A stretch of 63,771 bases of DNA, from contig NZ_BCUF01000035.1 of the NCBI RefSeq assembly GCF_001591145.1, positions 1 to 63,771 of the forward strand, given 5' to 3'. The position numbers and the translations under genes were made by a program. Positions 23,227-31,593 of the stretch are shown piece after piece (positions within the stretch are counted from its first letter, which is position 1; each line of letters starts with the position of its first letter). The notes beneath the pieces were generated by a model. That model worked only from the letters and a program-made list of their open reading frames with translations. It was not told the DNA's origin and did not search any database. Source of the stretch: Vibrio harveyi NBRC 15634 = ATCC 14126 = KCTC 12724 (GTDB lineage Bacteria > Pseudomonadota > Gammaproteobacteria > Enterobacterales > Vibrionaceae).

Positions 23227-24240
23227 ATGAAGAAGAAAGTCATTGCGTTGTCGCTTGTTATTGGTTCGTTGTTCGCTGCAGGTTGTGCGTTATACCAACC
23301 TAATACGGTGACTACCGATAACGCTTATGTTCACTCGGATGTGACGGCGATTTCTCCGGAAGTCGGTGGGCAGGTAAGCCAACTTTTTGTCGAAGATAAC
23401 CAGTGGGTAAGCAAAGGTGCGCCACTGTTTTCGATTGATGATGAAGATTTCATTGCCAATCAAGAAATTGCGAAGTCGGCGTTAGATGTCGCAAAAGCAG
23501 CGCTGACCGCAAACCAAACCAAAACTGAGATGCAGTTGGTAAAGATCGAGCAGGCGAAGCAGGGCATTCACAGTGCAAGTGCAAACGCGGAACATCAAGC
23601 GGCGGAGTTCAAACGTCTGTCTCGTTTGGTACAAAAGCAGTCGGTGAGTAAAAACCAATTTGAAGCGCAAAGAACGCGTTCTATTGAAGCGAACAGCAAC
23701 CTTGAAACTGCCAAGCTAGCGCTAGCCGCTGAACAAAAGCAGCTTGACGCGCTCGTGACAGAAAAGATGCAGCTAACCGCGCAACGCAAACAAGCCGAAG
23801 CGAACTTGAGACTAGTGAATATCGCCCTTGAGCGAACCATCGTTCGAGCGCCTTTTGATGGCTATGTGGCAGACAGACAAGTGCAAGCGGGTAAGTTTGT
23901 TCAACCGGGCATGGGGTTGATTGTGATGGTACCGGATTACGTGTGGATTGAGGCAAACTTCAAAGAGACTCAATTGGAAAACGTTGAACAAGGGCAAGAC
24001 GTGGAAGTGGTGTTAGACATGTTCCCTGATCATCCATTGCATGGTCGTGTAACTTCCATAACCCCAGCAACAGGCGCGCAGTTTAGTTTACTGCCACCGC
24101 AAAATGCGACTGGTAATTTCGTGAAAGTAGTTCAGCGTGTGCCAGTGCGTATCGAGTTGGATATTCCACAAGAGCTGAAACAGCGCATCTACCCTGGCTT
24201 ATCGGCTGAAGTGTCGATTGAGACCGCAACTCAAGGTTAA
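23227..24240 (+). CDS. HlyD/EmrA-type membrane fusion protein
   Basis: A 337-residue periplasmic adaptor of a drug efflux pump. The leader ends in a lipobox-like LFAAGC, so it may be lipid-anchored. Family segments: TDNAYVHSDVTAISPEVGGQ (EmrA-like start), a barrel-sandwich half, a long coiled-coil hairpin (about 85-195), then IVRAPFDGYVADRQVQAGKF and the beta-barrel with VWIEANFKETQLENVEQGQD. It should link the downstream transporter to an outer-membrane channel such as TolC. First gene of a two-gene operon; six bases separate it from the transporter. Confidence 0.92.
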   Translation: MKKKVIALSLVIGSLFAAGCALYQPNTVTTDNAYVHSDVTAISPEVGGQVSQLFVEDNQWVSKGAPLFSIDDEDFIANQEIAKSALDVAKAALTANQTKTEMQLVKIEQAKQGIHSASANAEHQAAEFKRLSRLVQKQSVSKNQFEAQRTRSIEANSNLETAKLALAAEQKQLDALVTEKMQLTAQRKQAEANLRLVNIALERTIVRAPFDGYVADRQVQAGKFVQPGMGLIVMVPDYVWIEANFKETQLENVEQGQDVEVVLDMFPDHPLHGRVTSITPATGAQFSLLPPQNATGNFVKVVQRVPVRIELDIPQELKQRIYPGLSAEVSIETATQG

Positions 24241-24245
24241 TCGCC

Positions 24246-25778
24246 ATGAAAACACGTTCACCATTGCTGATTTTTGCGCTGTTCGCCATTGCGGCTTTTG
24301 GAATCAATTCGGTGATGTTTACCGAGTTGTCCCACGAGATGGCAGCCACATCCGGTTTGTCCGCAGATGAAGTCGAGTTAGTGAAAATCGGCTTTATGAT
24401 CACTCAAGTATTAGGGTTTATGTTTACCCCAATCATGGTGCGTAAGCTTGGTACGTCATTGCCATTGCACTCTTCATTGCTGGTGGGTTTGGGAACAAAC
24501 CTTGCGCTCTATTGGACTGGTCAGCATGCGTTGTTGTTCACACTGACTTGGTTAGTAAGCGGCTTTTTCATGAGCATGTTATTGGTGGTGGTGAACCTTT
24601 ATCTACTCAATACTTTTGAGCAGCGTTGGTTGCCTGCGATTATTGCGCTGACACTGATCTTCTCAACACTGTTACCAATGGGCGCTTACCCGTGGTTGGT
24701 GGCTGAGATTGTTGAAGAGTTTGATTGGTCGTTTCTGAATGTTGCCTCGGCTTGGTTGTACTTTTCAGCTCTAGTAATGATCGGTGTATACAAACCTCAG
24801 GCGATTGAGATTGAAGCTAAGCCAAAATCATCAGCTTCAGTTTACTTCGTACTCGCGCTAACGATGAGTTTGGTGGTGTTCCTACTCATGCGCGGCAGCT
24901 ACTACAACTGGTTGGATTCAGACTGGTTTGTACAGGTTTCTTCTGTCGCTGCAGCACTGGTTTTGTTGGTGGTGTATCAGTTGGTGAAAACGCGCCATTT
25001 GGATACTGCGTCGATGCAATTGCACGGCAAGTTAAAGACTAACGTGTTTATGTACAACGCCTTTCTTGCAGGCTTTGCCGTGATGGCAAGTACGGTGCTG
25101 TTTGCTAACTTCCTAAAAATGGCGATGCACTATAACAGCCTCAATGCGGGCTATGCGCAGTTGCCATCGTTTTACGCCATGTTGGTCGGCATGCTGGTAA
25201 GTGTATTGGTGTATTACTTCCGCCGTCCGCTGGCGGATGCTGTGGTGCCTTTTGGCGTGCTGATGATTCTACTGTCGGTGCATGAGTTCAGCCAATTACC
25301 AAGCTTTGTTGGTACAGAGTCACTACCCATCCCAATGCTGCTGCGCGGTTTTGGTGTTGGCTTGTTGAACGTGTCGGTGACGATTGCGGTGTTGATGTAT
25401 TTCCAAGTAGGGCAGCGCTTAGAAGGCATTGCTAACTTCTATCTGTTCCGAACCATGGGCGGGGTGATTGGCGGAGCGTTTTTCTCTCGTGTGATTCAAA
25501 ACCACAGCGCGCAAGCATCGGGCGAAATCGGTCGTACTCTGGATGGTTCTAATCACGTATTCGTAGCTTACGAGCAGGCGTTGAGCGGCGCGATTCTAAC
25601 TCATGGTCGCTTACCTAATCCGGCGCTCGGCATGAGCCAGATTAGTGCCGTTGTGAAGGAGCAAGCAACGACATTGGCGCTGAGTAATTCGTTGGTGATG
25701 TTTATTGTGTCTATTTTTGCGCTTGCGCCAATCTTGTTGATTGGTAAGAAGCTAGCCGCAAAACAAGAAGCGCACTGA
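24246..25778 (+). CDS. MFS drug transporter, EmrB/DHA2-like
   Basis: A 510-residue inner-membrane transporter with roughly 14 hydrophobic helices, consistent with the DHA2 drug:proton antiporters that pair with EmrA-type adaptors. The amino end (RSPLLIFALFAIAAFGINSV) begins the first helix almost at once. A helix-rich stretch near residues 120-200 and LLRGFGVGLLNVSVTIAVLM near 365 are typical. The exported compounds are unknown. Its partner gene lies six bases upstream, and its presumed repressor lies convergent just downstream. Confidence 0.88.
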   Translation: MKTRSPLLIFALFAIAAFGINSVMFTELSHEMAATSGLSADEVELVKIGFMITQVLGFMFTPIMVRKLGTSLPLHSSLLVGLGTNLALYWTGQHALLFTLTWLVSGFFMSMLLVVVNLYLLNTFEQRWLPAIIALTLIFSTLLPMGAYPWLVAEIVEEFDWSFLNVASAWLYFSALVMIGVYKPQAIEIEAKPKSSASVYFVLALTMSLVVFLLMRGSYYNWLDSDWFVQVSSVAAALVLLVVYQLVKTRHLDTASMQLHGKLKTNVFMYNAFLAGFAVMASTVLFANFLKMAMHYNSLNAGYAQLPSFYAMLVGMLVSVLVYYFRRPLADAVVPFGVLMILLSVHEFSQLPSFVGTESLPIPMLLRGFGVGLLNVSVTIAVLMYFQVGQRLEGIANFYLFRTMGGVIGGAFFSRVIQNHSAQASGEIGRTLDGSNHVFVAYEQALSGAILTHGRLPNPALGMSQISAVVKEQATTLALSNSLVMFIVSIFALAPILLIGKKLAAKQEAH

Positions 25779-25837
25779 GGTTAGGTAAACAGAACAAATA
25801 GCCAGCCAAACAACTCGGTAACTAAGCCGTAAAAGAA

Positions 25838-25870
25838 CAAAGGGAGCCAATGTGCTCCCTTTGTTTTTTA
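25838..25870. terminator. Bidirectional terminator
   Basis: AAAGGGAGC-loop-GCTCCCTTT followed by GTTTTTT, between the convergent transporter and tetR genes. Confidence 0.85.
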
Positions 25871-25882
25871 GTTTTGAGGTTC

Positions 25883-26485
25883 TTAGCGCTGATAAAGTTT
25901 AAGGAACGCCGTCACCGCTTTTTGTGTGTGCGAATCCAATTCTTCATCGCTTAAGAAATCAAAGCCCATCAGTGCCATGTTCTGGTAATCCATTTTGATC
26001 AGCGCGAGTAGCTGCCCGCAGGCTAAATCGGCATCATCGATGTTAAGTTGCTGGCTGATGGTGTCGGTTTTTAGAAACTCAATTAAGTATTGGTGAATAC
26101 GCTGCGGTCCGGTTTGCCAAAACTGATTTGGAACCGAGTCGTGTTTATTAAAATCAGCAGACACGATGCGATAAAGCGATAAGATTGGGTTAGAGCAAAT
26201 GCCACGTAGATACTTTTTAGCGAAGTCTTCTAAGGTTTCTCTTAGTGGTTCATTCTGTTTATCGGCAAGTTGGAAAACGGATTCTAGGCTGACCTTGGTG
26301 TTATGCGCGAGCACTTCAACAAACAACCCTTCTTTATTGGAAAAGTAACGATACAGGGTCTGTTTTGAACCTCCACAAATTGAAACGATTTGATCGAGTG
26401 ACGTGTCCTTGTAACCCTGTTCAATAAACAGTTCGGTCGCGACTTCGATGATTCGAGTTCTTTTCTTTTCAGTAGATGCGCGCAT
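25883..26485 (-). CDS. TetR-family repressor of the adjacent efflux pump
   Basis: A 200-residue TetR-family regulator. The N-terminal helix-turn-helix is clear: ELFIEQGYKDTSLDQIVSIC, then GGSKQTLYRYFSNKEGLF. The C-terminal ligand domain is about 140 residues with no recognised signature. Both its own promoter region (ACTGTTCAGTACAGT at 26507-26521) and that of the EmrAB-like operon (23177-23191) carry the same near-palindrome, so it probably represses itself and the pump and is released by pump substrates. Confidence 0.9.
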   Translation of the reverse strand: MRASTEKKRTRIIEVATELFIEQGYKDTSLDQIVSICGGSKQTLYRYFSNKEGLFVEVLAHNTKVSLESVFQLADKQNEPLRETLEDFAKKYLRGICSNPILSLYRIVSADFNKHDSVPNQFWQTGPQRIHQYLIEFLKTDTISQQLNIDDADLACGQLLALIKMDYQNMALMGFDFLSDEELDSHTQKAVTAFLKLYQR

Positions 26486-26506
26486 AACTAAATCAGCCTA
26501 AATAAA

Positions 26507-26521
26507 ACTGTTCAGTACAGT
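26507..26521. promoter_or_regulatory. TetR autoregulatory operator
   Basis: ACTGTTCAGTACAGT, 21 bp ahead of the tetR start codon, shares 13 of 15 bases with the site in front of the efflux operon. Confidence 0.65.
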
Positions 26522-26585
26522 ATCATTATTGCTGCCGAGACACACCGCTTTTCCGCGTTTAATGCTTCTTCATTGACCAAAATTA

Positions 26586-26612
26586 AAAAAGGCGACACGA
26601 GGCTGCCTTTGA
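26586..26612 (-). terminator. Terminator of the siderophore transport operon
   Basis: Minus-strand AAAGGC...GCCTTT stem followed by TTTTAATTTT, 17 bp past the vctC stop. Confidence 0.65.
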
Positions 26613-26628
26613 AATCAAATTGGTTACG

Positions 26629-27390
26629 TTAACGTCGGTAGTACAACGAAATACGGTTGCCGTTAATCTCTTGCACGATAAATGGAATCTCATAAATATC
26701 GCTCAGCACTTCGGCATCAATCACTTCTTCAACTAAGCCCGCTTTAATGACTTCCCCGAGCTTCATCGCCACAATGTGGTCAGAGTAACAAGACGCAAAG
26801 TTGATGTCGTGAATTACGATTACTACAGCTTTGTCCTTCATTTCCGCAAGCTTACGTAGCGTACTCATGATGTCGACGGAGTGTTTAATGTCGAGGTTAT
26901 TCAGCGGCTCATCCAAGAAGATGTAGTCGGTATCTTGTGCCACCACCATAGCAATAAATGCCATTTGACGTTGCCCGCCCGACAGTTGGTCGATAAAGCG
27001 ATCTTTCAAATGGTCGATTTCCAGATGTTGCATTGATTCATCAATGATGCGGTGATCTTCTTCTGTCAGACGACCTTGCGAGTACGGGAAGCGACCAAAC
27101 GCCACCAAGTCACGCACCGTAAAGCGCATGTTGATGTTGTTTGATTGGCGCAGCACTGATAGGCGCTTTGCTAAGTCTTCGGTGTTCCATTGGTCAAGCG
27201 GCTTATCACCAATCACGACGCTACCAGCATCGCTTTCTGTTAGTCGGCTCGCCATAGATAGCAGGGTACTTTTACCCGCACCGTTAGGACCAATAATGCT
27301 GGTTACTTTACCAAGTGGAAAAAGGGCATCGGCGTTTTTTACCACGTATTTTTCGTTGTATTTTTTGCTAAGACCTTGAATACGGATCAT
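26629..27390 (-). CDS. vctC: Ferric-siderophore ABC transporter ATPase
   Basis: A 253-residue ATP-binding subunit of a FecE/FepC-type importer. Walker A is GPNGAGKST (about 35-43), the signature is LSGGQRQ (about 138-144), Walker B is YIFLDEP (about 157-163), and the H-loop is in VVIVIHD. It powers uptake of ferric siderophore across the inner membrane. It ends a four-gene minus-strand operon (binding protein, permease, permease, ATPase) next to a LysR gene and TonB receptor, the order I know for V. cholerae vctPDGC-vctA. The symbol follows that synteny, not a sequence comparison. Confidence 0.9.
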   Translation of the reverse strand: MIRIQGLSKKYNEKYVVKNADALFPLGKVTSIIGPNGAGKSTLLSMASRLTESDAGSVVIGDKPLDQWNTEDLAKRLSVLRQSNNINMRFTVRDLVAFGRFPYSQGRLTEEDHRIIDESMQHLEIDHLKDRFIDQLSGGQRQMAFIAMVVAQDTDYIFLDEPLNNLDIKHSVDIMSTLRKLAEMKDKAVVIVIHDINFASCYSDHIVAMKLGEVIKAGLVEEVIDAEVLSDIYEIPFIVQEINGNRISLYYRR

Positions 27391-27401
27391 GTGATAAACC
27401 C

Positions 27402-28352
27402 TTAATCGAATTTGTTTTTCATAAGCAGAAGCAAGAAGTAGCCGCCGCCGATAAAGTTGATAATAACGCTGATGGTGGTGTCGAAATCAAACAGGTTTTC
27501 AACCACCCATTGACCGCCTGACAGCAGCACAACCGACAAGACTGAGCTCGCTACAATCAATAAGCGATGTTGGTAACCAGTGAAGGTTTGGCGAGTCAGA
27601 GCCACGACAATCAAGCCAAAGAACAAGATTGGACCAATCAATGCGGTCGAGATAGACACCATCAAAGTGATGATGAACATGACTTGCATGGTCAGTTTGT
27701 GGGTATCCACACCTAGGCTTTTCGCGTTATCGACACCAAGCCACATTACGTCTAATTTGTGGGCAATACGCATTAGGTACGCGCCACACAGCAGCATCGG
27801 AACCACACACCAGTACACCAATTCACTGTTGATGTTGTTGAAGCTCGCGAACATCGAACTTTGGATGAAGGTGAACTCATCTGGGTCGGTGATCATGGTG
27901 AAGAAACCAGTGACACTGTTGAACAAGCTACTCAACACGATACCAATCAACAAAAGGGTGAAGATATTGCGCTGACGACCACGAAAGTAGAAGCTGAACA
28001 AAGTCATCGCACACACAATCATGATGCCAGTCGACAACACGAAGTTGAGTTTGCTGTTGATGACCAAAGCACTCAAGCCCCCAAACATCACCACAAGCAG
28101 CACTTGAATCATCACGTACATGGAATCGAAACCCAGAATCGAAGGGGTGAGGATTCGGTTGTTGGTGATGGTCTGGAAAATCAATGACGAAGACGCAATC
28201 GCCATTGCTGCCAAGACAATCGCCAGTACTTTCGGGATGCGGCGTGACAAGAAGAACTGGTAGTTATCTGGCGTTAAGCCCTTGCCGATGAACACCGCAC
28301 AAATCAAAACCGCCGCGATTGCCAGCAGCGTTACTTTCATAGAATCACGCAT
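27402..28352 (-). CDS. vctG: Ferric-siderophore ABC permease (second)
   Basis: A 316-residue FecCD/BtuC-type permease with about nine or ten membrane helices. Typical segments are YQFFLSRRIPKVLAIVLAAM near the front and ALIGPILFFGLIVVALTRQT near residue 230, the latter containing the loop that meets the ATPase. It pairs with the other permease to form the channel for ferric catechol siderophore. Its start overlaps the end of the upstream permease gene by eight bases, so the two are translationally coupled; eleven bases separate it from the ATPase gene. Confidence 0.9.
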   Translation of the reverse strand: MRDSMKVTLLAIAAVLICAVFIGKGLTPDNYQFFLSRRIPKVLAIVLAAMAIASSSLIFQTITNNRILTPSILGFDSMYVMIQVLLVVMFGGLSALVINSKLNFVLSTGIMIVCAMTLFSFYFRGRQRNIFTLLLIGIVLSSLFNSVTGFFTMITDPDEFTFIQSSMFASFNNINSELVYWCVVPMLLCGAYLMRIAHKLDVMWLGVDNAKSLGVDTHKLTMQVMFIITLMVSISTALIGPILFFGLIVVALTRQTFTGYQHRLLIVASSVLSVVLLSGGQWVVENLFDFDTTISVIINFIGGGYFLLLLMKNKFD

Positions 28353-29301
28353 TCGATTTGTCTCTCAGAACTAGGTAAATGAAGATTGAGCCACCCAAGA
28401 TGCTGATGATCATCGAAATTGGAATCTCGTAAGGGAAGATGATGAGGCGACCGAGGATGTCGCAAGTAAGCACCAAAATCACACCTGCGTATGCGGTCCA
28501 AGGCAAGTTACGACGCATGTTGTCACCAATGAACAGTGACACAAGGTTTGGCACGATAAGCCCAAGAAACGGAATCATACCGACGATCATCACCACCGAT
28601 GACGACAGCACAGCCACAAGGATGACACCGACCAAAACAATGCGTTGGTAGTTCAAACCAATGTTCTTAGCAAAGCTTTCACCCACACTTGCCGCGCTAA
28701 AGCGGTTAGCGTAAGCGTAAGCCAGAACCGAGACCGGAAGAGCGAGATATAAGAATTCGTAGTTACCACGCAATACCGAGGCGAAGTTAGCCACAGTCCA
28801 AGAACCAAGAGTCTGCACTAGGTCGTACTTGTAGGCAATAAAGGTGGTCATGGATGACACCACGTTGCCATACATGATGCCGATCAGCGGGACGAGTACG
28901 GTGTTCTTAAACTTCAAACGTTGCAAGAAGCGCACGAAGATCACCGTACCAATCACAGAAAACGCGAAGATGGTGACCAGGTGAACCCAACTGCTCATGT
29001 CTGCAAACAGAATCAGCGCGACGATGTAGCCGAACATCGCCCAATCGACGGTGCCCGTGGTGGATGGGGCTGCAAAGCGGTTTTGCACGATCTGCTGCAT
29101 GATCAAACCAGCGATACTCAAGCCTGCTCCGGCTAAGACGATGGCAAGCAAGCGGGGTAAGCGACTAACCAGCAAGATGTTCAAACTGTGGCTGTCACCA
29201 GCCAAAATCTGCGAGAGTGAAACGTTCGCCACCCCAACCAACAAAGAGGCGCAGGCGAGTACGACGAGCAATAAAAAAGCCAAGATATGATGTAATTTCA
29301 T
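28345..29301 (-). CDS. vctD: Ferric-siderophore ABC permease (first)
   Basis: A 318-residue FecCD-type permease. I start at 29301 (MKLHHILAFLLLVVLACASL), since the 21 residues upstream in the open frame are polar and unlike the family; the ribosome site is weak. Signature segments are SRLPRLLAIVLAGAGLSIAG and VGMIPFLGLIVPNLVSLFIG. It forms the membrane channel with the next permease. A hairpin with a T-rich tail lies between it and the binding-protein gene and may lower its expression relative to that gene. Confidence 0.9.
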   Translation of the reverse strand: MKLHHILAFLLLVVLACASLLVGVANVSLSQILAGDSHSLNILLVSRLPRLLAIVLAGAGLSIAGLIMQQIVQNRFAAPSTTGTVDWAMFGYIVALILFADMSSWVHLVTIFAFSVIGTVIFVRFLQRLKFKNTVLVPLIGIMYGNVVSSMTTFIAYKYDLVQTLGSWTVANFASVLRGNYEFLYLALPVSVLAYAYANRFSAASVGESFAKNIGLNYQRIVLVGVILVAVLSSSVVMIVGMIPFLGLIVPNLVSLFIGDNMRRNLPWTAYAGVILVLTCDILGRLIIFPYEIPISMIISILGGSIFIYLVLRDKSNA

Positions 29302-29325
29302 GGTGTATTTATAGGGTGATAAAAA

Positions 29326-29363
29326 CAACAATGACCTTTCGCACCGTGAAGCGGGAAAGGTCA
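29326..29363 (-). terminator. Intercistronic hairpin between vctP and vctD
   Basis: Perfect 10-bp stem ATGACCTTTC (29331-29340) / GAAAGGTCAT (29354-29363), followed on the minus strand by TGTTGTTTTT. It probably acts as a partial terminator giving more binding protein than permease. Confidence 0.6.
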
Positions 29364-29392
29364 TCTTTTAGAGTGAGCAGGAACCGAAACTG

Positions 29393-30313
29393 TCAGTTAG
29401 CAATGACTTGGTTCAGCTCTTTAATCATGGTTTGCGTCGATTGGTAGCCACCTGCGGTTAAGTACCAAGCTGCTGGGTCCATAAACAGCACGCGGTTGTT
29501 TTTCGCCGCTGGTGTCGACTTCACGAGATCGTTGTCGAACAACTGTTTTGCTTTACCACTGCTCTGACCGATGGCTTGTTCGCGGTCAAGGATAAGCAGT
29601 ACTTCAGGTTGGGCATCAGCGATGTATTCGAATGAAATCAAGTTGCCGTGAGTGCGTGGTACAGATTTCACGTTCTCAGAAGTCGAAGTCGCGAAGCCTG
29701 CTTCTTCATACACGAATGAGAAACGGCTGTTGGTGCCAAACATTGCCAAGCTGTTACCACTGTTTGAGACCGTCAGTGCGCGTCGTGGTTGTTCTTCTAC
29801 TTTTGCGTGAAGATGGTCGATTTGCTCTTGAACGTCTTCGATTAACTGCTCAGCTTGTTCTTCTTTGTCGAAGATGTCACCCAGCGTGCGCCAGTGTTCT
29901 TGGGTTGTTTTCCAGTAGTCGGTGGTGTCGATACGGAACATGTAAGTTGGCGCGATGTCGCTCAGATCTTTATAGATATCTGCCATGCGACCTTCTGCGA
30001 TGATCAGGTCTGGCTTGAGCATAAACAGCGTCTCGAAGTTCACTTCTTTTACGCTACCCGTATTCACAAACGAGTCGATTTGGAATTTTTCTAGTGATTT
30101 TGGCAACAGTGTTTTTGGCATGCCGACAGGTGTTACACCCAAAGCATCAATGTAGTCTAAACTGCCGTAGCCTAGAACAACGACGCGTTGTGGAACGCCA
30201 TCAATGTCTACTGTGCCCAAGCTGTGTTGGTAGGTTTTAGCCATTGCCCCGATAGGAGCCAATGCAAGCAGCAAAGCTCCCGTTGCTACGCGAAGAGAAG
30301 TTTTACCCAACAT
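29393..30313 (-). CDS. vctP: Periplasmic ferric-siderophore-binding protein
   Basis: A 306-residue class III binding protein. The start at 30313 gives a good signal peptide (MLGKTSLRVATGALLLALAP then IGAMA) with TGGAAA upstream; a frame extension of four residues exists. The mature protein has the two-lobed FatB/CeuE/FepB layout: VDGVPQRVVVLGYGSLDYID... near the front, MLKPDLIIAEGRMADIYKDL in lobe one, and AQPEVLLILDREQAIGQSSG in lobe two. It collects ferric catechol siderophore released by the TonB receptor. First gene of the vct operon, with a Fur-like site in its promoter region. Confidence 0.9.
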   Translation of the reverse strand: MLGKTSLRVATGALLLALAPIGAMAKTYQHSLGTVDIDGVPQRVVVLGYGSLDYIDALGVTPVGMPKTLLPKSLEKFQIDSFVNTGSVKEVNFETLFMLKPDLIIAEGRMADIYKDLSDIAPTYMFRIDTTDYWKTTQEHWRTLGDIFDKEEQAEQLIEDVQEQIDHLHAKVEEQPRRALTVSNSGNSLAMFGTNSRFSFVYEEAGFATSTSENVKSVPRTHGNLISFEYIADAQPEVLLILDREQAIGQSSGKAKQLFDNDLVKSTPAAKNNRVLFMDPAAWYLTAGGYQSTQTMIKELNQVIAN

Positions 30314-30431
30314 AATGATTTCCAAAAGGTGCGATGCAATCTCGCATTAGTGCCTTAAAAAACAAATAGTGCTTTAAAAAATAGAGCGCGAGATTAGTCG
30401 TAAAGCGGTATAACTAATTTGATTAAAATCA

Positions 30432-30450
30432 AATAAGAATGATTATTGAT
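30432..30450. promoter_or_regulatory. Fur-like site between vctP and the LysR gene
   Basis: AATAAGAATGATTATTGAT matches the 19-bp Fur consensus at about 11 positions. It is weak by itself but sits in the divergent promoter region of an iron-uptake operon. Confidence 0.45.
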
Positions 30451-30501
30451 TGCAGACACATTAGCAGATAGTCTATATGCAGCAACAGAATTAGCGGAAT
30501 A

Positions 30502-31458
30502 GTGAGTATTCAAAAAATGAATTTAGCTCAAGTCGACTTGAACTTATTGTTTATTCTCAAACACCTACTTGAAGAGAAGCATGTTTCCAACACAGCGGTA
30601 TCGCTCAATATGAGCCAACCATCGGTGAGCCGCTCTTTACAAAAACTCAGAAACTTGTTCAACGATGAGCTGTTAGTACGTACTGCACACGGCTACGAAT
30701 TGACCCCAAAAGCCGAAGTGATCAAGCAAGATTTGAACACCGTTCTAACCGGGCTAGAAAAGCTGATGTACGGTCAGTCATTTGTACCTGAAAAGAGTAA
30801 CGGGACGATCCGTTTTTACGGCTTGGTTCCACAGGTAATTTTCTTACTGCCACCGATTGTTTCGCGTATCCGTGAAGAAGCGCCGAACATGATTGTCGAT
30901 ATCGACTCCATCCCGAAGCGCCATTTCGATGCACTGATTGCAGGGGATGTACATTTTGTGCTCTCAACCGCCGAGCCGCCTAGCTCTGAGCAGAATTTGT
31001 ACCGCATGAAAATTGCCAATCGCGACTACCGATTCCTGATGAGCGAAACCCATCCGCTTGCGCATGTTGAAGAGCTGACGGTAGAGATGCTGCTCGATTG
31101 CAATTTCGGTCAAATCTCACTTCAAGGAGGCAAAACACTGTCGATTTATCACCGTTTTGTTGAGCTTGGTGTGGTGGATAAAAAGCGTCAATTATCGATT
31201 CCTGTCCAGCTTTCAAACTTCAATGCTGCACCAGCGATCGCAGAACAAACAGATGTGATTTTTCACTTGCCAACGCCCTTTGCGGAAGACGCTTGTCAGG
31301 GCAGAAAATTGATTACTAAAACCGTACCGAAAGCGATTCGAATGGACAGTGAATCGGTCTATTTGTATTGGCATAAGCGCTATCATAACGACCCGATGTG
31401 TAATTGGGTTAAGTCATTATTTAAAGAAATATATGGCTCAACTGAGAGTGAATGGTAA
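30502..31458 (+). CDS. LysR-family regulator of siderophore uptake
   Basis: A 318-residue LysR-type protein. The helix-turn-helix is at about 20-60 (HVSNTAVSLNMSQPSVSRSL, then QKLRNLFNDELLVRTAHGYE), followed by the linker and effector domain. It starts at GTG 30502 behind GCGGAA; an ATG five codons in is an alternative. Position between the vct transport operon and the TonB receptor gene suggests it activates the receptor in the way IrgB activates irgA in V. cholerae. That role is inferred from context. Confidence 0.88.
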   Translation: MSIQKMNLAQVDLNLLFILKHLLEEKHVSNTAVSLNMSQPSVSRSLQKLRNLFNDELLVRTAHGYELTPKAEVIKQDLNTVLTGLEKLMYGQSFVPEKSNGTIRFYGLVPQVIFLLPPIVSRIREEAPNMIVDIDSIPKRHFDALIAGDVHFVLSTAEPPSSEQNLYRMKIANRDYRFLMSETHPLAHVEELTVEMLLDCNFGQISLQGGKTLSIYHRFVELGVVDKKRQLSIPVQLSNFNAAPAIAEQTDVIFHLPTPFAEDACQGRKLITKTVPKAIRMDSESVYLYWHKRYHNDPMCNWVKSLFKEIYGSTESEW

Positions 31459-31545
31459 AGGAATTCATTATTCACATTTGACATAATCGTAATAACTTCG
31501 GCAAATGCTCGGTTGCTTGTCTTCGTTAAATAAAGGCTATTTAAT

Positions 31546-31564
31546 GCGAACCATTATCATTATA
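31546..31564 (+). promoter_or_regulatory. Fur box upstream of the TonB receptor
   Basis: GCGAACCATTATCATTATA agrees with the Fur consensus GATAATGATTATCATTATC at 14 of 19 positions and ends 29 bp before the receptor start codon. Confidence 0.7.
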
Positions 31565-31593
31565 AGTTCCATTAAAGTTTATAGGTTTTTACC

